Shown: positions 1-6,496, numbered from the stretch's first letter. The stretch is DNA of 12,890 bases from Candidatus Heimdallarchaeota archaeon (GCA_015522385.1 WAMJ01000012.1:1-12890); one strand, 5' to 3'. The notes: generated by a model not told the origin, from the sequence alone. Numbers and translations are program-made.

Positions 1-357
1 CTCGGACTGCTCATAGAAGGATTGAGGTACATTGTTACTTTGAACGATCATCTTCCCACTCAAGAGGATATCCATATCCTGAGAATGATCCTCTACAGTT
101 ATTTCATAAAGGTCGAGGAAATAAATCAAGGTGCAGTGGGGGACCTCTTCCGACGTAAATCTTCTAGGAAGTTCAAGTCAAAGAATTCTGTCATCAATGA
201 ATTCCAGTATGTAATAAAGATAACCGATGAGATTGTGCGTAATCCAACGCAACCAATAGTTAATCTGATCTCCTTGGATCCAGAGCATTTCATCGAGATA
301 CTGAAGCTTGTTGATAAGCTGACAGTAAATGGGATCATCTCTCTATCGGGGATCTAG
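1..357 (+). CDS. Hypothetical protein, 5'-truncated by window edge
   Basis: I do not recognise this protein. The reading frame is open from base 1 (Leu-Gly-Leu-Leu-Ile-Glu-Gly...) with no stop before the first possible start, a TTG at 22, so the gene most likely begins outside the window and only its C-terminal 118 residues are seen. No archaeal TATA box is visible upstream of the TTG, but only 21 bases are available to judge. The visible part is a soluble mixed alpha/beta sequence. It has a basic patch (FRRKSSRKFKSK, about 25-36 residues after the TTG-encoded residue) and ends in a leucine/isoleucine-rich helix and a short hydrophobic tail (NGIISLSGI). There is no membrane segment, cysteine cluster or familiar catalytic motif. 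It is followed by a 75-base gap holding the promoter of the next gene. The coding call rests on the length of the open frame and plausible amino-acid composition. Confidence 0.6.
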   Translation, partial: LGLLIEGLRYIVTLNDHLPTQEDIHILRMILYSYFIKVEEINQGAVGDLFRRKSSRKFKSKNSVINEFQYVIKITDEIVRNPTQPIVNLISLDPEHFIEILKLVDKLTVNGIISLSGI

Positions 358-400
358 GGAGAAATTTGCGCATATCTGTAGGTAGTTCAATTATGAGTAA

Positions 401-411
401 TTAATTAAATA
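401..411 (+). promoter_or_regulatory. TATA-like promoter element of the thioesterase gene
   Basis: The AT-rich box TTAATTAAATA is centred about 26 bases before the ATG at 433. With archaeal promoter geometry (TATA centre about 26-27 bases before the transcription start) this places the transcript start at or next to the A of the ATG, giving a leaderless mRNA. No Shine-Dalgarno sequence precedes the start. Confidence 0.6.
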
Positions 412-432
412 GTACTGGGACAATTTCAATCC

Positions 433-909
433 ATGGAGGACAGTAGAACTGTTGTATTTCGCTTTCTAGCGGAACCCACTGACGTGAATTTTGGTGGAAA
501 GATGCACGGTGGAGCCGTTATGAAGTGGTTGGACCAAACTGCTTACGCCTGTGCTGCTGCGTGGAGTGGATCATATTGCGTGACTGTTTTTGTCAGTGGT
601 ATCCACTTCGTTAGGCCAATTTTCATTGGAAATGTAGTTCAAATCACCGCAAAGCTAATCTACACAGGGAATAGTAGCATGCATATCGCCTTGGAGGTAA
701 AATCCAAGTCCCCTCAGACGAATGAATATGTCATGAATACTCACTGCAATATGGTGTTTGTCGCATTGGACAAGGATGGAAATAAAGTGTCAGTGCCAAA
801 ATGGAATCCAGTCACAGATGAGGATAAGAATGCCGCGGAGTATGCAATAAGAATGAAGGAGCTGTACAAGAAGTTTGAGGATTCCACAAAAGGTCTAATT
901 TCGCACTAG
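433..909 (+). CDS. Acyl-CoA thioesterase, single hotdog domain (ACOT/YciA type)
   Basis: This 158-residue protein should hydrolyse acyl-CoA thioesters to free acid and CoA in the cytoplasm. The family-defining segment is at residues 17-38: DVNFGG, then MHGGAVMKWLDQTA. It matches the N-x-x-G-x-x-x-GG-x-x-M-x-x-x-D pattern of the ACOT/BFIT/YciA hotdog thioesterases, with Asn19 and the putative catalytic Asp34 both in place. The rest follows the expected hotdog course: a beta strand (FVSGIHFVRPIFIGNVVQI, about 54-73), a second strand with conserved small residues, and NTHCNMVFVALDKDG near residue 100. A charged helical tail covers about 132-155. The length is normal for a one-domain enzyme, which would work as a dimer of hotdogs or higher oligomer. 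The ATG at 433 is supported by the TATA box at the leaderless distance. The stop lies 3 bases from the stop of the convergent recombinase gene. Substrate chain length cannot be told. Confidence 0.9.
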   Translation: MEDSRTVVFRFLAEPTDVNFGGKMHGGAVMKWLDQTAYACAAAWSGSYCVTVFVSGIHFVRPIFIGNVVQITAKLIYTGNSSMHIALEVKSKSPQTNEYVMNTHCNMVFVALDKDGNKVSVPKWNPVTDEDKNAAEYAIRMKELYKKFEDSTKGLISH

Positions 910-912
910 GAA

Positions 913-1920
913 TCACTTGATCGGAAGGTTACCGTCAAACTCATTCCTGAGGTATTCGTCGGATATATTTGCGTATATCTGCGTTGTGTCAAGTGATGAG
1001 TGACCCAATAGTTTCTGGATGGCTCTAATATTGGTCTGGTTCATTAGAAGGTGAGAAGCAAACGAGTGTCTGATCATGTGAGGAGTCGTATGACGAACTC
1101 CCGCATCATTTGCCATCTTGGATGTAAAGTGCTGAATAGTTCTGTTCGCCACCCTTTGAGCTCTATTGCTTAGGAAGAGAGCTCTCTCTGCATCTGCGGA
1201 TATCTCCTTCCCTCGTTTCCTCGCCTTCTCCAATGTCTGCGCACGCTCAACGAGAATGTAATGCCTGAGTACAGAGGCTGCCCTGTGTGTGAGAAATACA
1301 CGTCGATCTTTGCTTCCTTTTCCACCCCTGATCATGACCTGTCCCCTCAGTTCCTTCTGTATCTCCCCTGATTCTGTAATGTACTCCCTCTCCTCGATAC
1401 TAATATCATCAAGATCGAGGTTCCTGATCTCACTACACCTCGCACCTGTCGAGTAGAGAACCTCAAGAACTGCACTGTGCAACCCAGTTGTCGGCTTCTT
1501 TGTTGCCTTCTTCTTGGCATTTGTGAGGAGGGTACTGACCTCTTCGGTGGGAAGGAACTTTGGAAGTGATTTGTCTCTCTTAGGGTACGAGAGTACCTTA
1601 GCCGGGTTATTCTTGACGACCTCATTCTCCGATAGGAACTTGAAGAACCCCTTCATGGAACATACTCTTCGATGGATGCTGGACTTCTTGTTATTATTAT
1701 CGTTGTACAGGTGGTTGAGGAATGACCTGAGATTGAAGGTGGTGATATTTCCCCAGTTGATGGGTTCCTCCTTATTGACAACACGTTGCTGAGCTAGGAA
1801 CTCAATAAGTGACTTGAGGTCATGACCGTAACCCTTGATTGTATTGGGACTACAGCCCTTCTCTATTTCCAGCCACATAAGATAATTCTGGACCATCGGA
1901 TCCGCAGGTACATTTGTCAT
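913..1920 (-). CDS. xerA: Tyrosine recombinase, XerA/XerC/XerD family
   Basis: This 335-residue site-specific recombinase cuts and rejoins DNA through a covalent 3'-phosphotyrosine. In archaea the chromosomal XerA acts at dif to resolve chromosome dimers. The N-terminal SAM-like core-binding domain spans about 9-105 (QNYLMWLEIEKGCSPNTIKGY; SSIHRRVCSMKGFFKFL). The catalytic domain spans about 120-325 and has the full set: Arg161 (STGARCSEI), Lys201 (RGGKGSKDR), His281 and Arg284 (TPHMIRHSF), His307 (LLGHSSL) and nucleophile Tyr316 (TTQIYANI). His307 to Tyr316 is nine residues apart, as in E. coli XerD. I chose the ATG at 1920. The frame stays open to a GTG at 2061, but the extra 47 residues have no counterpart in the family and cover a good TATA box (1951-1960). 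No phage or transposon genes are nearby, so a housekeeping role is likelier than an integrase of a mobile element. An insert (about 185-195 and 232-246) makes it slightly longer than typical XerA. Confidence 0.92.
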   Translation of the reverse strand: MTNVPADPMVQNYLMWLEIEKGCSPNTIKGYGHDLKSLIEFLAQQRVVNKEEPINWGNITTFNLRSFLNHLYNDNNNKKSSIHRRVCSMKGFFKFLSENEVVKNNPAKVLSYPKRDKSLPKFLPTEEVSTLLTNAKKKATKKPTTGLHSAVLEVLYSTGARCSEIRNLDLDDISIEEREYITESGEIQKELRGQVMIRGGKGSKDRRVFLTHRAASVLRHYILVERAQTLEKARKRGKEISADAERALFLSNRAQRVANRTIQHFTSKMANDAGVRHTTPHMIRHSFASHLLMNQTNIRAIQKLLGHSSLDTTQIYANISDEYLRNEFDGNLPIK

Positions 1921-1950
1921 AACTATCTGCAATTTTATTTCGGTCACTTT

Positions 1951-1960
1951 AATATAAAAG
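1951..1960 (-). promoter_or_regulatory. TATA-like promoter element of the recombinase gene
   Basis: Read on the minus strand this is CTTTTATATT, centred about 35 bases before the ATG at 1920, so the transcript would carry a leader of roughly 8 bases. A second AT-rich stretch (AAATAAAATT, 1931-1940) is too close to the ATG to serve it. The element lies inside the longer open frame that reaches 2061 and is the main argument against that longer start. Confidence 0.5.
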
Positions 1961-2121
1961 TAATACGGATGTAATGGCTGAGTTGTCCCTTCGAATAGAT
2001 CGTTCAGTGCGACAGTCTGAGACCTAGATTGTTGGCCACTTTTCTTCAGGTTTCTGCGCACTCGTCTGAGGGACGGTCCACCAACATCTCACAAATATTG
2101 TATTATATCGAGATTCAAAGT

Positions 2122-3030
2122 TCAACTCTGACTATTTCTAGACGATTCGTTAAATCCGTAGATCAGAGATTCTAGTTTTTGAAGATCTTCCTTTCTAGCT
2201 TCACCATATCCAATAATTCCATTGTCACCGTGGAAATCACCACCAGTTGTACATAGGAGTCCGTGATCATGGGCTTTTTGCTTGAGCAGGTTTAATCCCT
2301 CGGTCACAAAATCTTCATTTAACGGTGCCCTCCTTTTGTTATATGGGTAATCTATCTCAATACCAGTTATCCCCGCAGAGTGCAATACATTGAATGCTTC
2401 TTCCAATCTTTGAATATCATCGTCCTTGTAGTATAGTGGGTGGGCCCAGACTACTATACCATTATTCTTCTTGACAAGGTCTATCCACTGCTTATAATCG
2501 AGTGTAAACCTCTCTGCATGTAGAGGCTTCCCCTCACCAACCCAATTGTCGAAAGCATGATCCATGTGCTCTGCAATTCCCTTGTTCACCAAGACCCTAG
2601 CAAGGTGTGGTCTTGCTATGATCTCTATGGAGCCCCCGTCCTTTCGAGCCTCTTCAATTACCTCCTCGATGGAGATATCCAGACCTACCCTTCTTCCCTT
2701 CTCGACCATGGAGACCATTCGATGGTACCTAGAATTCTGGATCTTATCCAGCACTTCATGGATCTCTGGTATATCCTCCCTTGAGATCTGGGGGAAGAAT
2801 GCCAGTAAATGAGTGGTTCTCCCAAGAACCTTTGTGGAGATCTCCATTCCGAGGAGTAATTTACCACTGAACAAATGGGAGTACTGCAATGCCTCTTCTG
2901 AGCCTTTTAGCGTGTCGTGATCTGTGACAGCGTAATACTCAAGCCCCAATCTCTCTGCTTCTTTGAGAAGGTCAGGGACATCCCATGTCCCATCGGAGTT
3001 TGAGGAATGCGAATGGATATCGACCTTCAT
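2122..3030 (-). CDS. PHP-domain phosphoesterase, RNase AM (YciV/TrpH)-like
   Basis: This 302-residue metal-dependent phosphoesterase belongs to the PHP superfamily (DNA polymerase III alpha N-terminal domain, histidinol phosphatase). All four PHP motifs are visible: HSHSSNSDG at 6-14 (metal ligands His6, His8, with Asp13), TDHD at 36-39, Glu63 with His74, and late motifs with His142 (ARPHLAR), His197 (VVWAHPLYY) and Asp265/His267 (TGGDFHG). The spacing, including an inserted helical domain at about 81-165 that ends in the ARPHLARVLV segment, matches bacterial YciV/RNase AM. That enzyme trims 5' ends of RNA and releases nucleotides from 3',5'-bisphosphates, normally with a trinuclear metal site. 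The function here is inferred from this likeness. The ATG at 3030 has a TATA box centred 26 bases upstream, so the mRNA should be leaderless. A 201-base gap separates its stop from the XerA start. A soluble cytoplasmic enzyme is expected. Confidence 0.9.
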   Translation of the reverse strand: MKVDIHSHSSNSDGTWDVPDLLKEAERLGLEYYAVTDHDTLKGSEEALQYSHLFSGKLLLGMEISTKVLGRTTHLLAFFPQISREDIPEIHEVLDKIQNSRYHRMVSMVEKGRRVGLDISIEEVIEEARKDGGSIEIIARPHLARVLVNKGIAEHMDHAFDNWVGEGKPLHAERFTLDYKQWIDLVKKNNGIVVWAHPLYYKDDDIQRLEEAFNVLHSAGITGIEIDYPYNKRRAPLNEDFVTEGLNLLKQKAHDHGLLCTTGGDFHGDNGIIGYGEARKEDLQKLESLIYGFNESSRNSQS

Positions 3031-3050
3031 ACTATATTACTCGCTTTGTA

Positions 3051-3060
3051 GGTATAAAAG
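3051..3060 (-). promoter_or_regulatory. TATA-like promoter element of the PHP gene
   Basis: On the minus strand the sequence is CTTTTATACC, one of the best TATA boxes in the window, centred 26 bases from the ATG at 3030. It sits between that ATG and the stop codon of the next upstream gene (3071), so the PHP gene can be transcribed independently despite the tight packing. Confidence 0.7.
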
Positions 3061-3070
3061 GAGATAGGCA

Positions 3071-3421
3071 CTAAGCAGAAGATCTGACAGAGATGAAGAG
3101 AAAGTAAATTAAGGCAAATAGAATTAACTGAGTTAGGATCACGAGGGTCGTAAGTAAGAATACCATAAGAGATGACCAAGATCGGTTCTCAATTGCGTCA
3201 ATTACAGAACCGGTGAGCCCGAACTTCTCCTTCCATGTATAGGGTAGAGTTGAGATTGGGAGCATCAAGATAAGTATGACACCATGATATATACCAGAGA
3301 TCGCAGCGATGAACGAACCGATGACGAAAGTGATCAACCATATCTCTAGCCAGCTCCACATCCGTCTATCAGGGTTCCAAATCAGAAAGACAGTGCGTCG
3401 ACTGGATCCGAAATCACTCAC
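3071..3421 (-). CDS. Small integral membrane protein, unknown function
   Basis: I do not recognise this 116-residue protein. It starts with a short basic region (SSRRT, NPDRRMW), then a long hydrophobic stretch at about 22-60, which could be one long helix or two close ones broken at SGIYHG. A soluble loop follows at 61-82 (YTWKEKFGLT... DAIENRSW), then a strongly hydrophobic helix at about 84-111 ending in SVRSSA. Two or three membrane helices are therefore expected. The N-terminal IWNPDRRMWSWLEIW segment is rich in tryptophan, as at a membrane interface. The start is a GTG at 3421. It is supported by a TATA-like ATAATATACA centred 25 bases upstream; the ATG two bases further upstream is out of frame and runs at once into TGA. 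No catalytic motif is seen. Confidence 0.75.
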   Translation of the reverse strand: MSDFGSSRRTVFLIWNPDRRMWSWLEIWLITFVIGSFIAAISGIYHGVILILMLPISTLPYTWKEKFGLTGSVIDAIENRSWSSLMVFLLTTLVILTQLILFALIYFLFISVRSSA

Positions 3422-3440
3422 ATGTTCAGGTCTTTTCTCA

Positions 3441-3450
3441 TGTATATTAT
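3441..3450 (-). promoter_or_regulatory. TATA-like promoter element of the 116-residue membrane protein gene
   Basis: The minus-strand sequence ATAATATACA is centred about 25 bases from the GTG at 3421, in the 64-base gap after the cupin stop codon. It supports a leaderless mRNA beginning at the GTG. Confidence 0.55.
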
Positions 3451-3485
3451 CTTTTCGAGAACTATTTCGGAGGGAATCTTATATT

Positions 3486-3851
3486 CTAAAAGTCGATGTA
3501 CGGTGTCTGTGTTGAGGCACTTTTCATCTTTTCCTCGAAGACGATAATTCGTATAGGAGAGTTCCCTGTGTTCTTGACACCGTGGCACAACCCTGGACGG
3601 ACTTTGACGACAAGATCTTTCTTTATGGGGAACTGTTTGAAATCAAGTTCGATGATACCATCACCTCCCTCGGAGAAATAGAGTATCTGGGTTTCTTCGT
3701 GTTCGTGAAGTTCAAATTCTGCACTGGGCTTGATCTCGACAAGCCTTACTCGAAGATGCGGACAGAATGATGAGTCAAATACCTGTTTACTTCTGGTGAA
3801 TTTTGTGATCTCCCATTCGATATCATCAAGGTTCTTTACATCTTCTTTCAT
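3486..3851 (-). CDS. Cupin-domain protein, single domain
   Basis: This 121-residue single-domain cupin is probably a small beta-barrel that binds a metal or a sugar-like ligand. Motif 1 is FELHEHEETQILYFSEGGDG at about 46-65, giving His49 and His51. Motif 2 is VRPGLCHGVKNTG at about 84-96, giving Pro86, Gly87, His90 and Asn94. The usual motif 1 glutamate (H-x-H-x3-4-E) aligns with Gln55, so the metal site would be three His plus Gln rather than three His plus Glu. The rest fits one jelly roll: strand RVRLVEIKPSAE before motif 1 and PIRIIVFEEK after motif 2. The ATG at 3851 lies about 29 bases from a TATA-like box. The gene is flanked by two small membrane-protein genes, each with its own promoter. 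The cupin superfamily covers enzymes, storage proteins and regulators, so no reaction can be assigned. Confidence 0.85.
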   Translation of the reverse strand: MKEDVKNLDDIEWEITKFTRSKQVFDSSFCPHLRVRLVEIKPSAEFELHEHEETQILYFSEGGDGIIELDFKQFPIKKDLVVKVRPGLCHGVKNTGNSPIRIIVFEEKMKSASTQTPYIDF

Positions 3852-3875
3852 CTAGCTCAAATATCACTCGATCTT

Positions 3876-3884
3876 CTATATTTT
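3876..3884 (-). promoter_or_regulatory. TATA-like promoter element of the cupin gene
   Basis: On the minus strand the sequence is AAAATATAG, centred about 29 bases from the ATG at 3851, which allows a leader of only a few bases. It is in the 65-base gap after the stop codon of the 106-residue membrane protein. Confidence 0.55.
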
Positions 3885-3916
3885 GAACGTTACTACCCGC
3901 ATATGTCTGCAAGACG

Positions 3917-4237
3917 TCAAATTAACTCAACGGGCTCATTTCTTCTTTTGATGATATAGTCATAGAAATTTAGACCTAGGATAAATACAAACAGTGAGAT
4001 AACAAAGACTATAATTGCTACCTCTACATCTCTTTTCAACTCACTTTGTAGGTAATTGTTGAAATCAACAATAAATTGTTGAAGTAGAATACCCTGCGGA
4101 TCGATTGCAAAGAGGATTACAGCTACTAAACCGAAGATAATAGCAGGGATGGTCCCGGGGACAAATATCAGGAAGAAAAGGACTACTTTCATAATATTCC
4201 TATTGTTGAGGTACTTCCATCGTCCCTTCTTTAGCAT
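3917..4237 (-). CDS. Small two-helix membrane protein, unknown function
   Basis: I do not recognise this 106-residue protein. A basic N-terminus (MLKKGRWKYLNNRN) leads into a hydrophobic segment at about 17-45 containing a PGTIP kink. A polar loop follows at 46-70 (DPQGILLQQFIVDFNNYLQSELKRD), then a second helix at 71-92 (VEVAIIVFVISLFVFILGL), and the protein ends in a charged tail (YDYIIKRRNEPVELI). By the positive-inside rule both ends should be cytoplasmic, with the 25-residue amphipathic loop outside. The ATG at 4237 has a TATA-like TTTTATAA centred 28 bases upstream. There is no sequence likeness that I can see to the other small membrane protein at 3071-3421. It is probably real, given length, composition and promoter, but its function is unknown. 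Confidence 0.72.
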   Translation of the reverse strand: MLKKGRWKYLNNRNIMKVVLFFLIFVPGTIPAIIFGLVAVILFAIDPQGILLQQFIVDFNNYLQSELKRDVEVAIIVFVISLFVFILGLNFYDYIIKRRNEPVELI

Positions 4238-4260
4238 CCAAGCTCATTTTGGAATCGAAG

Positions 4261-4269
4261 TTATAAAAT
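4261..4269 (-). promoter_or_regulatory. TATA-like promoter element of the 106-residue membrane protein gene
   Basis: The minus-strand sequence ATTTTATAA is centred about 28 bases from the ATG at 4237. It lies entirely within the 42-base gap below the stop of the hydratase gene, so gene end and promoter nearly abut. Confidence 0.6.
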
Positions 4270-4279
4270 TGATAGATTG

Positions 4280-5110
4280 CTACGAGATATTGAACGATCC
4301 AGAAGTTAAGATATTTCCATTATCTGATATCCTGAACTCAGAGCTATTATAACGAAAGTGAACATTAGAATCCACAAAGATCGGTTTATGAAAGTTGACA
4401 GTTACCGAGTTAGTTGTCACTCCCTGTTCTTTCTCAATCTGATATGTTGCTCTACATACTAGGTACCAACCCTGAACTATCGGTCTCTTGAATCCTGCTA
4501 GTCGGGCGAAAATCCGGGAAGTGTGGATCGGGTTCTTATCACCGGCAATCTCACCGTACAGCTTCCCCACACTCTTGTGAATTGTCCATAGATCAGTCTT
4601 CTTTGCTTCGATCTGGTGGGGAGGCTCTCTTCTTTTTTTCTTCTGTCCGAACTTCGGGAGGCTCCTCCTCTTGGCAAGGTAGTTACTCAGACATTTGGCT
4701 ACGAGCTCACCGTCTTGGTAGTACTCTACCTCAAACTTGGGATGAAGAGAGCCTTCTTTCTTAGGTACCTCGCATCTTACATCGATGTCAAATGGTTTGT
4801 TAGAAGCAATCCCGTCGTACTGTTCAATTTCATTTGAGACATGGATCATACCGGGGATCTGTATAGTAAACTCCTTCTTTAGCATAAGATAGCTTTGTGC
4901 TCTCTGTGCCAGAGTGTATAGGAAGGTGACTGGAAGTTCAGACCTGAACTTGAAAAACATCTTGAACCTCCGTAGCTCACCCTCATCTATCTCCACTCCT
5001 TTAAACGAGTGGCTTAATCGGATATCATCTTTTATCCTTACACCCCTAAATATAGTCCTGTACGCGGGACCCATTATCTCTGAGAAACGGGGAAGTCTTG
5101 AACCATCCAC
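4280..5110 (-). CDS. MaoC-type acyl dehydratase/enoyl-CoA hydratase, two-hotdog
   Basis: This 276-residue protein belongs to the MaoC/R-hydratase family, which adds water to trans-2-enoyl-CoA (or the reverse) in fatty-acid or related acyl-CoA metabolism. The C-terminal hotdog holds the hydratase signature at about 184-222: LYGEIAGDKNPIHTS with the catalytic pair Asp191 and His196 and Asn193-Pro194, then GFKRPIVQGWYLVCRA. The N-terminal half (about 55-150) looks like the degenerate hotdog of two-hotdog members: ELPVTFLYTLAQRAQSYLML, then IPGMIHVSNEI. A basic linker (KKKRREPP, 157-164) joins the halves. In the usual P-I-x-H-G-M motif the histidine is replaced by Gln213 and the Met by Trp215. 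The start is a GTG at 5110, backed by a weak TATA-like CATTAAGTAC 26 bases upstream; ATG at codon 13 is the alternative. It faces the MFS gene divergently. Confidence 0.85.
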   Translation of the reverse strand: MDGSRLPRFSEIMGPAYRTIFRGVRIKDDIRLSHSFKGVEIDEGELRRFKMFFKFRSELPVTFLYTLAQRAQSYLMLKKEFTIQIPGMIHVSNEIEQYDGIASNKPFDIDVRCEVPKKEGSLHPKFEVEYYQDGELVAKCLSNYLAKRRSLPKFGQKKKRREPPHQIEAKKTDLWTIHKSVGKLYGEIAGDKNPIHTSRIFARLAGFKRPIVQGWYLVCRATYQIEKEQGVTTNSVTVNFHKPIFVDSNVHFRYNSSEFRISDNGNILTSGSFNIS

Positions 5111-5130
5111 AATTTTCTCTGAATCTTACG

Positions 5131-5140
5131 GTACTTAATG
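5131..5140 (-). promoter_or_regulatory. Weak TATA-like promoter element of the hydratase gene
   Basis: The minus-strand sequence CATTAAGTAC is centred 26 bases from the GTG at 5110. It is a poor match to an archaeal TATA box, but its position is the same as for the neighbouring genes. It lies in the 143-base divergent gap (5111-5253) shared with the MFS gene. Confidence 0.35.
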
Positions 5141-5217
5141 TTGAGGAATGATTGTGTTTTTAGAGGTGTGGTCAAGTTCACTAATTTCAGCACCTTTGTT
5201 TTCCCCCTAGCTTATTC

Positions 5218-5225
5218 CTTATTAG
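5218..5225 (+). promoter_or_regulatory. Possible TATA-like element of the MFS gene
   Basis: CTTATTAG is centred about 32 bases before the ATG at 5254, which would leave a leader of some 5 bases. A second AT-rich site, GAATATTGAA at 5231-5240, is too close to the start. This is the least convincing promoter in the window. Confidence 0.3.
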
Positions 5226-5253
5226 TCAATGAATATTGAATCGTTCGTAGATA

Positions 5254-6459
5254 ATGTTTTCATCACTTTCAAATCCCAATGTCCGATACAATTTCCTCTT
5301 CACCTTCTTCCAGTCATTTGGTAGGGGTATATGGTTGGGGAATGTCCTCAGTGCATACATCTACTTTCTGGCTGGAGAATCGAATGTAATTCTGGGGTAC
5401 ACCAGTGCTGCAATAGGTGTGGCCATGACCTTGACCGTGATCCCTGCAGGGTACTTCGCTGATAAGTTCAGGAGGGACAGGGTTCTTAGACTTGCGGGAC
5501 TCATCGGCGCCTTGGGTTTGGTCAGTACCTTTCTCGCTACCAACATCTTCATGGTATTCGTTGCACTTGTTCTCTGGGGAATCTTCCAAGGATTGGTCAG
5601 ACCCTCACTTGAAGCGATATTTGCAGACAGTGTAACAAGTGGCAATCGATCGGGGATCTACTCATGGATCCATCTTGTTCGCCAGTGGTCAATGGCCATT
5701 GGTCCATTTCTCAATGTCCTGATGTTCCTGTACCTAGGGGATGAGTGGGACATTGGTATTCTCAGATCGGTTATGGCAGTTGGTCTTGTCATCTCCGGAC
5801 TTTCACTCTTCTTTCTATTCAGGTTCAGTGATGACGAAACTAGAAGTGATGCCGAGAAGATTGAGGTCAACGGAGATGACAAGCTAAAGGAGCGATCAAG
5901 GTACGTACCGTACATCCTAATCACGTCGAATCTTATAGTAGGAGTGGGAGCGGGAATGACCATTAAGTTCTTCCCCATCTTCTTTCTCTCTGTCTATGGC
6001 TTCAAACCCATCTTTGTCCAGTTCATCTTCGGGCTCCTCTTTATTGCGACTGGAATGACCGCTATTCTCGCCCAGAGGGCATCTAAGGGCAATGGTAGAC
6101 CAGTCATCATCCTCATAGTCCAAGGCCTTGCTATTGCAAGTCTCTTCTACCTTTCGACCTATCCACCTGTCATCCTCCTCGTCATAGCTTTTCTCCTTCG
6201 TGGCTCCCTCATGAATGCCTCACAACCATTGTCAAGATCAATCTTAATGGATTATGTCTCAAAGAAGAACCGGGCTAAGTGGAACTCTGTGGAAGCCGTC
6301 GCTTGGGGTCTGTTCTGGAATTTTTCAGCGTCGATCGGAGGTCACCTTGTTGACAACTATGGATTCAGCTTCACGTTTATCATCACTGCATCGGTCTATG
6401 TCCTCGGAACGATACCCATAATTTTCCTCATACCCTTGGTGAGGAAGGAAGAAGAGTAA
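5254..6459 (+). CDS. Major facilitator superfamily (MFS) transporter
   Basis: This 401-residue secondary transporter sits in the cytoplasmic membrane and has the normal MFS length and pattern of about 12 hydrophobic helices in two six-helix halves. Motif A lies in the loop after helix 2 at about 66-79 (GYFADKFRRDRVLR, matching G-x-x-x-D-+-x-x-+). Helices follow at about 80-95 and 98-115. A conserved-looking RPSLEAIFADSV segment at 116-127 resembles the loop after helix 4. A charged central cytoplasmic loop at about 190-217 (RFSDDETRSDAEKIEVNGDDK) separates the halves. The second half has a SQPLSRSILMDYV-like segment at about 320-340 that mirrors the first-half segment. The C-terminus is short and charged (VRKEEE). 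Substrate cannot be predicted; drug or metabolite efflux is common for this type. It is transcribed away from the hydratase and followed by the PadR promoter, so it is probably its own unit. Confidence 0.92.
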   Translation: MFSSLSNPNVRYNFLFTFFQSFGRGIWLGNVLSAYIYFLAGESNVILGYTSAAIGVAMTLTVIPAGYFADKFRRDRVLRLAGLIGALGLVSTFLATNIFMVFVALVLWGIFQGLVRPSLEAIFADSVTSGNRSGIYSWIHLVRQWSMAIGPFLNVLMFLYLGDEWDIGILRSVMAVGLVISGLSLFFLFRFSDDETRSDAEKIEVNGDDKLKERSRYVPYILITSNLIVGVGAGMTIKFFPIFFLSVYGFKPIFVQFIFGLLFIATGMTAILAQRASKGNGRPVIILIVQGLAIASLFYLSTYPPVILLVIAFLLRGSLMNASQPLSRSILMDYVSKKNRAKWNSVEAVAWGLFWNFSASIGGHLVDNYGFSFTFIITASVYVLGTIPIIFLIPLVRKEEE

Positions 6460-6486
6460 TATCGGTTGGCATAACATTTAGTCGGG

Positions 6487-6495
6487 TATTCGATA
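6487..6495 (+). promoter_or_regulatory. Candidate operator TATTCGATA upstream of the PadR gene
   Basis: The 9-base sequence TATTCGATA begins 39 bases before the GTG at 6526 and ends just upstream of the TATA box, where the BRE would lie. The identical 9 bases lie 40 bases before the ABC ATPase start (7059-7067). A protein bound here would block TBP/TFB, so this is a candidate PadR autoregulatory site. The role is inferred from the shared position. Confidence 0.45.
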
Positions 6496-6496
6496 T

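Noticed and set aside
913..1920. Recombinase as the integrase of a mobile element
   Set aside because: No tRNA, direct repeats, phage, plasmid or transposase genes are nearby, and the protein resembles housekeeping XerA.
433..5110. Thioesterase and MaoC hydratase as one acyl-CoA operon
   Set aside because: They are on opposite strands, about 3.4 kb apart, with separate promoters and unrelated genes between.
5314..5978. Several 90-106 codon minus-strand frames within the MFS gene
   Set aside because: They are shadows of a strongly coding hydrophobic gene; their translations are low in order and lack motifs.
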